Counted from the first letter of the stretch, positions 1-5,791 are shown. The stretch is DNA of 6,333 nucleotides from Shewanella sp. (GCA_004195335.1 SDWK01000320.1:1-6333), one strand, 5' to 3'. A program made the numbers and translations. Notes: generated by a model from the letters alone, not told the origin.

Positions 1-165
1 TCTTTTCTGCTTTAGCGGGTGTCGACGATAGCTGAGCTTGGATAAGCGCCAGCCTTTTTCGCTTACAAGCATTGGCGAGAAAACCAAAATGACGCACTCA
101 CATCACGCCTTTAGGCAGCACATGCAATAAATAGCGGCGGATAAATTCATCCGCGGTGTTAGGTA
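1..165 (-). pseudogene. IS91-family transposase remnant (partial, nonsense-interrupted)
   Basis: Read on the minus strand from about 160 down to 1, the frame gives NTADEFIRRYLLHVLPKG, then VM, a stop, and VRHFGFLANACKRKRLAL followed by about a dozen more residues to the window edge. The EFIRRxLLHVLPKG...RHFGFLANxCK pattern is characteristic of the C-terminal half of IS91/IS801-type (Y2 rolling-circle) transposases. An in-frame TGA (plus-strand positions 98-100) sits where the family usually has an Arg before VRHFGFLAN. There is no start codon or N-terminal half: the homology breaks near 160-166, where the hairpin repeat begins. The fragment therefore looks truncated and inactive, and it continues past the left end of the window. 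Family assignment is from motif memory; no search was done. Confidence 0.75.
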
Positions 166-257
166 ACAATGAAGATACAACCTTCAAGTACACCACCCAA
201 CACCAAAGCAGCTAAATGAACCAAAGACAAAATGTAATCAGTCTTCATTCGAAGACT
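166..257. repeat. Hairpin repeat, copy 1
   Basis: This is the first of two diverged direct copies (the second is at about 429-510). It opens with ACAATGAAGATACAACCTTC, continues through an A/C-rich stretch, and closes with a perfect 7-bp stem AGTCTTC (240-246) / GAAGACT (251-257) around an ATTC loop. The opening hairpin has one A-C mismatch, which becomes a G-U pair if read as minus-strand RNA. It starts immediately next to the broken end of the transposase fragment. The element type is not recognised. It could be a MITE-like or REP-like dispersed repeat, or a transposon end. Confidence 0.6.
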
Positions 258-428
258 TAAGACCATACCGGTCAGATGTACTCACAACGATATCCATATC
301 TGAAGGCCAGTTCGCTCTTAAGTTGCTGACCCATAGGGATATGGGAAATGTCATTATGATGCAGGGAGCATCATTGATCAGCCTCCACAACATTGGAGCA
401 TCCCTGCACTCACCGCAGGTGATAAATG
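258..428. repeat. Cluster of inverted repeats between the two repeat copies
   Basis: No gene is seen here. The stretch holds several inverted repeats. CCCATA (330-335) / TATGGG (340-345) closes a GGGA loop, which fits the GNRA pattern. TGCAGGGA (360-367) / TCCCTGCA (401-408) is a perfect 8-bp pair. CCTGC (403-407) / GCAGG (415-419) competes with the latter for the same strand segment. GGAGCATC also occurs as a direct repeat at 365-372 and 395-402. The density suggests part of a compound repeat or a mobile-element end rather than an ordinary intergenic spacer. Confidence 0.5.
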
Positions 429-510
429 ACAATGAAGGTGCGACCTTCAAACACACTTCCCGATACCACAAAACCAAATAAAAATGCCACCAGCCTTCAT
501 TCTAAGGCTG
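429..510. repeat. Hairpin repeat, copy 2
   Basis: Second copy of the unit at 166-257, about 11 bases shorter. The first hairpin is perfect: TGAAGGT (433-439), loop GCG, ACCTTCA (443-449). The closing hairpin is CAGCCTT (491-497) / AAGGCTG (504-510). In its third base pair from the AG end, T-A in copy 1 has become C-G in copy 2, so the pairing is kept. The unit runs over the upstream ATG at 484, which argues against using that codon as the start of the methyltransferase gene. Confidence 0.6.
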
Positions 511-528
511 CCCAACTTCTGTTACACT
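500..528 (+). promoter_or_regulatory. Tentative sigma70-type promoter of the methyltransferase gene
   Basis: A TACACT -10 hexamer (523-528, 4 of 6 consensus) lies 17 bases after a weak TTCTAA -35 (500-505), directly past the end of repeat copy 2. A transcript would start near 535. That leaves about 30 bases of leader before the ATG at 565 and excludes the ATG at 484. The -35 is poor, so this is a suggestion only. Confidence 0.3.
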
Positions 529-564
529 TGCGCCCAGATAAATACCAGCGCTAGGCAACTACCC

Positions 565-1980
565 ATGGGCGATTCCTTGAACTCAAGCCAAAGTAACTCA
601 ACTCCAAAAGATCTACTCTCCATCACTGACGTACAAGCTGAAACTACGTCGCAGAAGCGAGCGCTGAGCTATGCCAATACCATATATCTGCTGTTTCATC
701 AGGTGATGGATAAGCAGCAGCCTGCCGATCGTGTTGTGGGCGAATATTTCAGGGTCAATAAGAAGCATGGTTCTAAAGACCGACGCGTGATCCGCGAGAG
801 TTTATTTGCCATGTTCCGTTGGTGGGGCTGGTTAAACAAATTGAACGACGCTCAATCGAGTCAAGCCTGGTTCTCTATGCTCACCGCGACGGCGACTATG
901 GAGTCACACGCTTGGCATGACATTATTCAAGCCTGGGGCGAATTTTCAGGTCTCGACTTATCTCTATCTAAGCCTGAATCTGAGTCAGGTTCTAGCGATG
1001 GCCTGAATGCGCCATCGACTGCATTCCCTTGCGTGATCAGCAAATGTGAATGGATGAATGCGCGATTTGCCCCGCTGAAATTTGCTACCGATGAGCTAGT
1101 GCCAGGGTGGTTCTGGCAAGTGTGCCCTATTGAAGATGCAGCGCAGCGATTGGCTATGGTCGAGTCTCTGTCATCGCGCCCCCCTATCTGGAGTCGGGCA
1201 CAGAATATCGAGACGGCGACGGCAATTGAGCTGCTCAACCGAGTCGATGTTCCGGCGAAAGCCAGTGACTATTTCAGTGACACGATTAACTTAGGCCATA
1301 AGAGCATCAACTTGAATGGCTTGGCTCTGTATAAAGAGGGCAAGCTGGAGATCCAAGATCTTGGCTCTCAGGTGATTGGTCATATCTGTGCACCCAATGA
1401 GAGCGATCTCTGGTGGGACACCTGTAGCGGCGCCGGAGGTAAAAGCTTACAGCTCAGATCCCTGATGCTTAAGCAAAACGCTCAGTCTGCTGGCAGTATC
1501 ATCGCTTCCGATATACGTAGAAAACCATTAGAGGAGTTAGCCAAGCGTGCTAAGCGTGCCGGCTTTAACGGGATATCGGTTTCCCCGTGGAAATCCGATG
1601 AGCTGCCTGTACCTCTGGCCCATTTCGATGGAGTGCTGGTCGATGCACCTTGTAGTTGCATCGGCACCTGGCGTCGAAATCCGGATATGCGCTGGATAGA
1701 TGCCGTGGAAGCCGTTCAGGATAAGCCGAGCTTGCAACTCGATATTCTGCGCAGAAGCAGTCAAGCCGTTAAACATGGCGGCACCTTAGTCTATGCCACC
1801 TGCTCACTTTCCCCCCTCGAAAACGAAGAGGTGGTTAATGCATTTTTAGCCGAACAGAGTGAATTCACCTTAGCCTTGAGTACTCACCCGTTCACCGGTA
1901 TCGAGACCGAGATGCTAACCGTATTCCCGTTCGAAGCCGATACCGATGGTATGTTTGTGGCGCGAATGAGACGAAGCTAA
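565..1980 (+). CDS. RsmB/NOP-family RNA (cytosine-C5) methyltransferase
   Basis: This is a SAM-dependent methylase expected to transfer a methyl group to C5 of a cytosine in rRNA or tRNA in the cytoplasm; the exact target is unknown. From the ATG at 565 it is 471 residues. A helical N-terminal region (about 30-85, rich in Arg, Lys and Trp) resembles the NusB-like or RNA-binding part of RsmB relatives. A low-complexity Ser/Glu linker lies at about 131-150. The Rossmann methylase domain follows, with motif I DTCSGAGGK (D285-K293), acidic ASDI (D316), motif IV VDAPCSCIGT (C363) and motif VI YATCSLSPLENEE (C413). Motif VI Cys is the usual nucleophile and motif IV Cys aids product release. Motif I has SGAGG where most relatives have AAPGG. 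The protein ends DGMFVARMRRS, without the C-terminal extension of RsmF. The start at 565 is preferred over the in-frame ATG at 484 because the first 27 codons overlap a repeat and AGG (553-555) lies 9 bases upstream. Monocistronic, closed by a terminator. Confidence 0.92.
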   Translation: MGDSLNSSQSNSTPKDLLSITDVQAETTSQKRALSYANTIYLLFHQVMDKQQPADRVVGEYFRVNKKHGSKDRRVIRESLFAMFRWWGWLNKLNDAQSSQAWFSMLTATATMESHAWHDIIQAWGEFSGLDLSLSKPESESGSSDGLNAPSTAFPCVISKCEWMNARFAPLKFATDELVPGWFWQVCPIEDAAQRLAMVESLSSRPPIWSRAQNIETATAIELLNRVDVPAKASDYFSDTINLGHKSINLNGLALYKEGKLEIQDLGSQVIGHICAPNESDLWWDTCSGAGGKSLQLRSLMLKQNAQSAGSIIASDIRRKPLEELAKRAKRAGFNGISVSPWKSDELPVPLAHFDGVLVDAPCSCIGTWRRNPDMRWIDAVEAVQDKPSLQLDILRRSSQAVKHGGTLVYATCSLSPLENEEVVNAFLAEQSEFTLALSTHPFTGIETEMLTVFPFEADTDGMFVARMRRS

Positions 1981-2019
1981 ACGCCCTATTTGCTAAGGCA
2001 GCAAGTGAAAAAATAAAGC

Positions 2020-2050
2020 AAAAGGCGACCCCAGGTCGCCTTTTCTTTGA
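2020..2050 (+). terminator. Intrinsic terminator of the methyltransferase gene
   Basis: A perfect 11-bp stem AAAAGGCGACC (2020-2030) / GGTCGCCTTTT (2034-2044) closes a 3-base CCA loop and runs into CTTT, 40 bases after the stop codon. The A-rich upstream side means it could also stop transcription arriving on the minus strand. Confidence 0.93.
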
Positions 2051-2131
2051 GCACCCGCCCTAGCCTCTCCCCACTTAATGTCATCCTATTCCATTCCACG
2101 CCTTGCGTGATGAAATCCCTAAGCCGTTAAC

Positions 2132-2187
2132 CTGTCATCGTTCTATCATCATCTTGTCATCTATTTGTCATACGTTGTTTTTATTCT
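2132..2187 (+). promoter_or_regulatory. Tandem Pho box (four PhoB half-sites) with -10 element
   Basis: Four 7-mers lie on the same strand at an exact 11-bp period: CTGTCAT (2132-2138), CTATCAT (2143-2149), TTGTCAT (2154-2160) and TTGTCAT (2165-2171). This matches the PhoB consensus CTGTCAT-N4-CTGTCAT, here as two adjacent full boxes. A TATTCT -10 (2182-2187, 4 of 6) follows the last half-site after 10 bases, the spacing seen in E. coli phoA-type promoters where the Pho box replaces the -35. Predicted start of transcription is near 2194, reading rightward into 2281-2542. The array and its geometry are read directly from the sequence; control by phosphate starvation through PhoBR is inferred. 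Confidence 0.8.
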
Positions 2188-2280
2188 CACTTCTACGGAT
2201 GCTGTATATCGATTTAATCTGCAGCACGATAAAAGGACAGCGATGCATTCAATGGGTCGCAGCGTTAATTGGAGATGAAT

Positions 2281-2451
2281 ATGACAAACTTCTATGAAAA
2301 TGGTGAATCACTCAGGGAGAGTGAAGATGAGAATAGTCTGGGCAAACAGAGAGGTAAGCGAAATAAGCACAGACGCAGGCAAGGCTCAGTTCAGAAGCGT
2401 GAGTACTTCGAGGGGCTCGAAGACGAGCATCGAGAACAGAAGTGGCAATAA
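2281..2451 (+). CDS. Small, highly charged hypothetical protein (56 aa), predicted Pho regulon member
   Basis: Not recognised. The ATG at 2281 has GGAG (2271-2274) six bases upstream and lies about 87 bases after the predicted Pho-box transcription start. The 56-residue product has no hydrophobic segment or signal peptide. It has an acidic N-terminal third (ESLRESEDEN), a basic patch (GKQRGKRNKHRRRQG, about 21-35) and a mixed Glu/Arg C-terminus ending EQKWQ, which would suit nucleic acid or protein binding if it is made. Codon use is unremarkable. An in-frame ATG at 2275 is less well placed relative to the Shine-Dalgarno. A second ORF overlaps it in the +1 frame (2327-2542), so only one of the two may be real, or the locus may be a frameshifted longer gene. 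The main support for expression is the Pho box. Confidence 0.45.
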   Translation: MTNFYENGESLRESEDENSLGKQRGKRNKHRRRQGSVQKREYFEGLEDEHREQKWQ

Positions 2452-2542
2452 CCCTAGCAAAGCAAGGAGAGTTGACGATTTAAGGCCAAGTACTGACATT
2501 GAGATTGAAGTTGACACTCACTCCTGCGACTCACTGCTCTGA
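2327..2542 (+). CDS. Overlapping small hypothetical ORF (71 aa), alternative or second product of the Pho-box transcript
   Basis: Not recognised. The ATG at 2327 is preceded by GGGAG (2315-2319) seven bases upstream, a good ribosome binding site lying inside the 2281-2451 ORF. The reading frame is shifted by +1 relative to that ORF and runs 91 bases past its stop. The product begins MRIVWANREVSEIS and its C-terminal part (RRVDDLRPSTDIEIEV and on to CDSLL) is acidic. No membrane segment, signal peptide or known domain is visible. It ends four bases before the stop of the convergent GGDEF gene. A longer ATG at 2294 in the same frame lacks its own Shine-Dalgarno. It could be a true overlapping gene, the downstream half of a frameshifted gene, or a chance ORF. 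Confidence 0.3.
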   Translation: MRIVWANREVSEISTDAGKAQFRSVSTSRGSKTSIENRSGNNPSKARRVDDLRPSTDIEIEVDTHSCDSLL

Positions 2543-2547
2543 GACGC
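2526..2547. repeat. Inverted repeat between convergent gene ends
   Basis: GCGACTCA (2526-2533) pairs with TGAGACGC (2540-2547) around a six-base loop, with one internal A-A mismatch. It spans the stop codon of the 2327-2542 ORF and touches the stop of the convergent GGDEF gene. Neither side has a T-tract, so it is not a standard intrinsic terminator. It may protect 3' ends or help Rho-dependent termination. Confidence 0.35.
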
Positions 2548-4217
2548 TATACCACAGAGTCCACATGAATCGTTCTACTTTGGCTATGCTTGAGTCGACG
2601 TTTTTCCTTCTTACGAATATACATATTCATATCTGCGGTTCTCAGCCACTCACTGGCATCTTTCGCATCCTGATTTAGGGCATAACCATAGCTAAGCCCG
2701 GTATCTTCCCCCCTCTCTTTTTCGATAGTTATTGAGAGTTCATCTAACCGGACTTCGATGGCGGGAGTCTGCTCGACCGATACCAGGATTACAAAGTTAT
2801 CGCCTCCTATACGAAACAGACTCGTGCTTTCAACCCCATCACAGATCGCTTTCAACTGGTTAGCCGCGTACAGCAACAAACAATCCCCCTCTTGATGTCC
2901 AAGCTGGTGATTGACCTGCATGAGGCCATCGAGATCTAATAAAAACAGATGTTGAGTTTGTTTCGCATCTTTGCCAAGTAAAGTCTCAGCCTGCATAAAC
3001 TCATCGAACGCATGACGATTCGGTAACTGAGTCAGCTGATCTTGACGTACTTGTTCCCTGGCTTCTCCTAATGTATCTATGTAAGTTTGACGCTCTTCGG
3101 AGAGTAACTTTATCTTATTGGCCAGCGCCAATGATAAGAGCAGAGCATCGACGGTGCCGCCCACTAAGGTGGCCAACTCGGCGTACTCAAAAAAATCCGG
3201 AGTGAGCCCAAGATTACCGGGCAAGATAATCACGGACGGCAGTAACAGGCAGGTAAAGGCAACAATAAAATAACGCGCTGGGGCAAACCCTTTGAGCAGA
3301 CAAACATTACCACAAGTGATGGCAAGCGCGATCCAGAGCATGATTAACACTGAGGCGATGAGCGCCGTGTGAGAAACCAGAAAGATACTGGTAGGCAGGG
3401 CAATCACACAGGTCCACAGCAACACTTTACTTAAATACCATAGCTTAGGTGAATATTCAGGAAGCTGAAGAAAGTGCTTATAAAATAGGATATTAAAAAT
3501 CGGCAATCCGATAAAGAACAGATGGTGAAGCTCTAAGTTATGAAAGCTGACTAAATGAGCCGGTATATGGAAAGTGAAGCCCCAACCGACAAAGTAGGTC
3601 AATACATATAACCCATAATAGAGAAAGGCCCGGTCTAAAATTGAGGTGTAAATTAATAAGTTATATAGAGCAATAAACAAGAGACCGCCAAGGCACAAGA
3701 TCACCGCCATTGCCTCAAGATCTGAACTCCTCTTATGCTCACCGTATGCTTTGAGCTCCACCTTAGGAACCGAAGAGAAGTAGCGGCTCTCCATTCGAAC
3801 AATTAACCAGTACTCTACGCCATAATTCAATTCAACTTTGCGACCATAATCGAACAAGAATTCATAGGGTGCATCGTAGCCAGTGTGTGCCTTCTGATAA
3901 CTGCCATCATCTCCGATAACGTAGTAATCCAGTGACTCCACAATTGAGTTTCTAACATTGATCACCCACTCAGGCTCGGCGTCATACATCGACATAGGCA
4001 TGGCTAACCAATAACTCCCACCCGTTAGGCTGATCTTGTCGACTTTTTCGAGTAATGACAGCCACGCCATCACATCGCTGTGCTCAGAGGGGACCTTTTC
4101 ATGGGGAGCGGCACGAAACAGAAACGATTGATTCATGGAGGGCGCCGCCAAGGAGGCGAAGCTCCACCCGATAAGGCTCACGCACAAAACTAATGAAACG
4201 CATGCTCTATAGATCAT
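2547..4217 (-). CDS. 7TMR-DISM membrane sensor with C-terminal GGDEF (diguanylate cyclase-like) domain
   Basis: This is an inner-membrane signalling protein of 556 residues, predicted to make c-di-GMP from two GTP if active. A signal peptide (1-24, cleavage near SLAA-P) is followed by a periplasmic 7TMR-DISMED2-like sensor domain (about 30-160, with YWLAM, EWVINV, DYYVIGDDG and YWLIVRMESR strands), then seven hydrophobic segments (about 168-370), a short helical linker (370-392) and a GGDEF domain (393-540). Visible GGDEF landmarks are DQLTQLPNR (393-401), metal-site D428 in DLDGLMQVN, N436 and D445 for guanine binding, GGDNF at 471-475 and ADMNMY (528-533). The fourth signature residue is Asn instead of Glu, and the Lys of the usual DxDxFK is Met, so activity is uncertain. 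The RxxD inhibitory site is absent (VEST in its place). The start at 4217 is supported by the signal peptide, with a weak AGG upstream. No operon partner. Confidence 0.9.
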   Translation of the reverse strand: MIYRACVSLVLCVSLIGWSFASLAAPSMNQSFLFRAAPHEKVPSEHSDVMAWLSLLEKVDKISLTGGSYWLAMPMSMYDAEPEWVINVRNSIVESLDYYVIGDDGSYQKAHTGYDAPYEFLFDYGRKVELNYGVEYWLIVRMESRYFSSVPKVELKAYGEHKRSSDLEAMAVILCLGGLLFIALYNLLIYTSILDRAFLYYGLYVLTYFVGWGFTFHIPAHLVSFHNLELHHLFFIGLPIFNILFYKHFLQLPEYSPKLWYLSKVLLWTCVIALPTSIFLVSHTALIASVLIMLWIALAITCGNVCLLKGFAPARYFIVAFTCLLLPSVIILPGNLGLTPDFFEYAELATLVGGTVDALLLSLALANKIKLLSEERQTYIDTLGEAREQVRQDQLTQLPNRHAFDEFMQAETLLGKDAKQTQHLFLLDLDGLMQVNHQLGHQEGDCLLLYAANQLKAICDGVESTSLFRIGGDNFVILVSVEQTPAIEVRLDELSITIEKERGEDTGLSYGYALNQDAKDASEWLRTADMNMYIRKKEKRRLKHSQSRTIHVDSVV

Positions 4218-4409
4218 TTGTAATAGGCCTACATAATAGCGAATAGGTGTTGCTTTCCCGGCTCCTCGAAGTTCGACACAAACCGTTCACAAAACAATTC
4301 TATTAACACAACTGGAGGTTTGCAACTTAATCAGGAATATTTACTGAGTTTCAAATATGGGTGAGGAATTCAGATGCCAGAACAGCCAAAGAGAAGTAAG
4401 GATAGCCGT

Positions 4410-4437
4410 GTTATCACCCCGATATTGGCGCGATAAC
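4410..4437. repeat. Inverted repeat in the spacer between the GGDEF and YfaZ-like genes
   Basis: GTTATC (4410-4415) and GATAAC (4432-4437) form a 6-bp inverted repeat with a 16-base interior that can pair weakly itself. It lacks a T-tract on either strand, so a terminator role is not supported. An operator or a transcript-end structure is possible. Confidence 0.25.
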
Positions 4438-4440
4438 CTA

Positions 4441-4479
4441 TTAAAAGGCCGGGTAAGCTTATAGGTAACCTTACCCAGC
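4441..4479 (-). terminator. Intrinsic terminator of the YfaZ-like gene
   Basis: Read on the minus strand just after the stop at 4487, GGGTAAG (complement of 4470-4476) pairs with CTTACCC (complement of 4451-4457) across 12 bases. Two more pairs lie beyond one mismatch (4448-4449 with 4478-4479). GGCCTTTTAA follows. The loop is rather long and the T-tract short, so efficiency may be moderate. Confidence 0.6.
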
Positions 4480-4486
4480 AGAAAGC

Positions 4487-5026
4487 TTAGAAGCTTACTT
4501 GCCCACCCAGATAAAAGCCGCTATCAAACGTTGAGTTTGAGGCATTGTCATACTGGAAACGAATGTTTCGATAACCTGCAAATAATGCCAGATTCGGGTT
4601 GAGTTTGAACTGCACCTTGCTGTCTAGTTCGTACTGACCATCGACGCTACCGAATGAGAGTACCGTGGGTGCGTAATAGCCTGAGGCATGAAATGATAAA
4701 TTTGAGCCTAAGTCCATTGCGTAACGACCGCCAATGCCGACCACGCTTCCATTTTGGCTATGCTTTGCCCAAACATAGGAGAACTTAGCACCAATTTCAA
4801 AGTGATGTATGCCAGCATCGTGCTTTATGTGCATTGCACCGGAAGTCAGGTGACCACCATCGTTAGAGTAGATATAACCAACAGAGGCATTGGAGTGCTT
4901 GTTAAGGTCGAAGACAAGATCGGTAGATATCACATTATCATTCAGGCCAACACTAAGATCATTAGCATGAGCGGTAATGGCTACACTGGATAGAAGGAGT
5001 GCGCAACTCCATATTTTAAGTTTCAT
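4487..5026 (-). CDS. YfaZ-like outer membrane beta-barrel protein
   Basis: This small outer membrane protein resembles the YfaZ family, whose function is unknown. The product is 179 residues: a signal peptide MKLKIWSCALLLSSVAITAHA (about 21 residues, cleavage at AHA-N), then a mature part beginning NDLSVGLNDN. Alternating hydrophobic and polar strands rich in Gly, Tyr and Ser follow (ASVGYIYSNDG, HHFEIGAKFSYVW, VGIGGRYAMDL, LSFHASGYYAP, LALFAGYRNIRF). It ends GGQVSF, with the terminal Phe expected for recognition by the BAM complex. The ATG at 5026 is chosen because GAGG lies five bases upstream and the signal peptide starts there. A GTG eight codons further upstream (5050) has no Shine-Dalgarno. 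The gene has its own terminator and is divergent from the peroxidase gene. The family call rests on overall pattern, not on a search. Confidence 0.8.
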   Translation of the reverse strand: MKLKIWSCALLLSSVAITAHANDLSVGLNDNVISTDLVFDLNKHSNASVGYIYSNDGGHLTSGAMHIKHDAGIHHFEIGAKFSYVWAKHSQNGSVVGIGGRYAMDLGSNLSFHASGYYAPTVLSFGSVDGQYELDSKVQFKLNPNLALFAGYRNIRFQYDNASNSTFDSGFYLGGQVSF

Positions 5027-5076
5027 ATAAACCTCAGTTTCCGTTTTCACAATAATATCAAAAACGAACCAACCAA

Positions 5077-5104
5077 AGAATATCTCTTTGTTTTAAAAAG
5101 ACAA
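5077..5104 (-). promoter_or_regulatory. Candidate promoter of the YfaZ-like gene
   Basis: On the minus strand a TTGTCT -35 (complement of 5099-5104, 4 of 6) and a TATTCT -10 (complement of 5077-5082, 4 of 6) are 16 bases apart. Transcription would start near 5070, giving a leader of about 45 bases. An AT-dinucleotide tract (5104-5114) and three CAAA units (5115-5126) lie directly upstream and would make the region flexible or UP-element-like. Confidence 0.35.
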
Positions 5105-5232
5105 TATATATATACAAACAAACAAAGCATCAATCAAATAGTCACATTTCCATCAAGAATACAACATTCAATTAAAAGTCAGACCTCATATGACAAGCTG
5201 TATCAAGGTGCTCTAAGATACGAAACGCTAAT

Positions 5233-5250
5233 TAAATTGCACGCAAGTTA
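5233..5250. promoter_or_regulatory. 18-bp palindromic operator candidate (MarR/OhrR-like)
   Basis: TAAATTGC-AC-GCAAGTTA is a near-perfect palindrome, with 7 of 8 positions in each arm complementary. It sits just upstream of the -35 of the peroxidase promoter. AT-rich arms around TTGC/GCAA resemble the operators of MarR-family organic-peroxide sensors such as OhrR, which commonly control thiol peroxidase genes. A second, weaker TTG-N4-CAA dyad (5252-5261) overlaps the -35. The regulator's identity is inferred; no ohrR gene is in this window. Confidence 0.45.
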
Positions 5251-5251
5251 G

Positions 5252-5280
5252 TTGCGCACAATAGTCTATATTGTTATATT
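5252..5280 (+). promoter_or_regulatory. Candidate promoter of the glutathione peroxidase gene
   Basis: TTGCGC (5252-5257, 3 of 6) and TATATT (5275-5280, 5 of 6) are separated by 17 bases. The start would be near 5287, leaving a short leader that still contains the GAGG ribosome binding site at 5294-5297. Another TATATT (5267-5272) lacks a matching -35. Confidence 0.45.
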
Positions 5281-5305
5281 AAACAAAACAGATGAGGAAA
5301 AAGAA

Positions 5306-5791
5306 ATGACAACATCAATTTATGATTTTTCGGTCAAGAATATCCAGGGAGAAGCGGTCTCGCTTTCTCAATTCAAAGGCAAGGTACTACTCATAGTGAA
5401 TACCGCCAGCGCTTGTGGTTTCACGCCTCAATACAAAGGCTTGCAGGCTCTTTATGAAAAGTATGGATCAGACAATTTTGTTGTACTCGGTTTTCCCTGC
5501 AATCAATTCGGTGCACAAGAAAGCGGTAATGAAGATCAAATTCAATCTTTTTGTGAACTCAACTTCGGGGTAACTTTTCCACTATTTGAAAAAATAGAGG
5601 TCAATGGCGAAGCCGCACACCCGCTCTATCAGTATTTGAAATCATCGGCCAAAGGCGTATTGGGCAGTGAAGGGATAAAATGGAATTTTACTAAATTCTT
5701 GGTCGATGCAGACGGTAAGGTCCTCGAGCGCTTCGCCTCAACCACTAAACCCGATTCGATAGAAAAAAGAATAATTAGTTTATTAAAGTAA
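5306..5791 (+). CDS. Glutathione peroxidase family protein (Cys-type thiol peroxidase, BtuE-like)
   Basis: The protein reduces hydrogen peroxide and organic hydroperoxides using thiols; bacterial Cys-type members generally use thioredoxin. It is 161 residues, the usual length for BtuE-like enzymes, with no signal peptide, so cytoplasmic. The thioredoxin-fold landmarks are all present: NTASACGFTPQY with peroxidatic C37, LGFPCNQFGAQE with Q71, and KWNFTKFLVD with W126 and N127, giving the complete Cys-Gln-Trp-Asn tetrad. C83 in SFCELNFGVTFP is at the position of the resolving cysteine of two-Cys enzymes, which supports thioredoxin dependence. Position 37 is a plain TGT codon, so it is not a selenoprotein. 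The ATG at 5306 is preferred because GAGG (5294-5297) precedes it by eight bases; an in-frame TTG at 5252 lies within the promoter. The palindrome at 5233-5250 suggests peroxide-responsive control. No terminator is seen until 5957-5984. Confidence 0.95.
   Translation: MTTSIYDFSVKNIQGEAVSLSQFKGKVLLIVNTASACGFTPQYKGLQALYEKYGSDNFVVLGFPCNQFGAQESGNEDQIQSFCELNFGVTFPLFEKIEVNGEAAHPLYQYLKSSAKGVLGSEGIKWNFTKFLVDADGKVLERFASTTKPDSIEKRIISLLK

Noticed and set aside
238..477. Minus-strand ORF of 79 residues across the repeat cluster
   Set aside because: It is built almost entirely of inverted repeats and has no recognisable domain; the open frame is best explained by repeat composition.
927..1776. Minus-strand ORFs (927-1238, 1482-1667, 1537-1776) inside the methyltransferase gene
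   Set aside because: All lie antisense within a clear, full-length coding gene and show no family features.
2078..2084. Isolated ATGTCAT as a fifth Pho half-site
   Set aside because: It is 54 bases upstream of the first half-site and out of the 11-bp register by one base, with nothing between.
2103..2297. 64-residue ORF with a hydrophobic stretch across the Pho box
   Set aside because: Its start is upstream of the predicted transcription start, and its N-terminal half is encoded by the Pho box and spacer. The internal ATG at 2199 is only about five bases from the predicted start of transcription.
4754..4993. Plus-strand ORF of 79 residues opposite the YfaZ-like gene
   Set aside because: It is antisense to a protein with a signal peptide and barrel pattern, and has no ribosome binding site worth noting.
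5101..5126. AT-dinucleotide and CAAA tandem tracts
   Set aside because: Short simple-sequence tracts upstream of a promoter; too short to claim phase variation.
5306..5791. Possible selenocysteine at the peroxidatic position
   Set aside because: The codon is TGT (Cys), so no recoding is needed.
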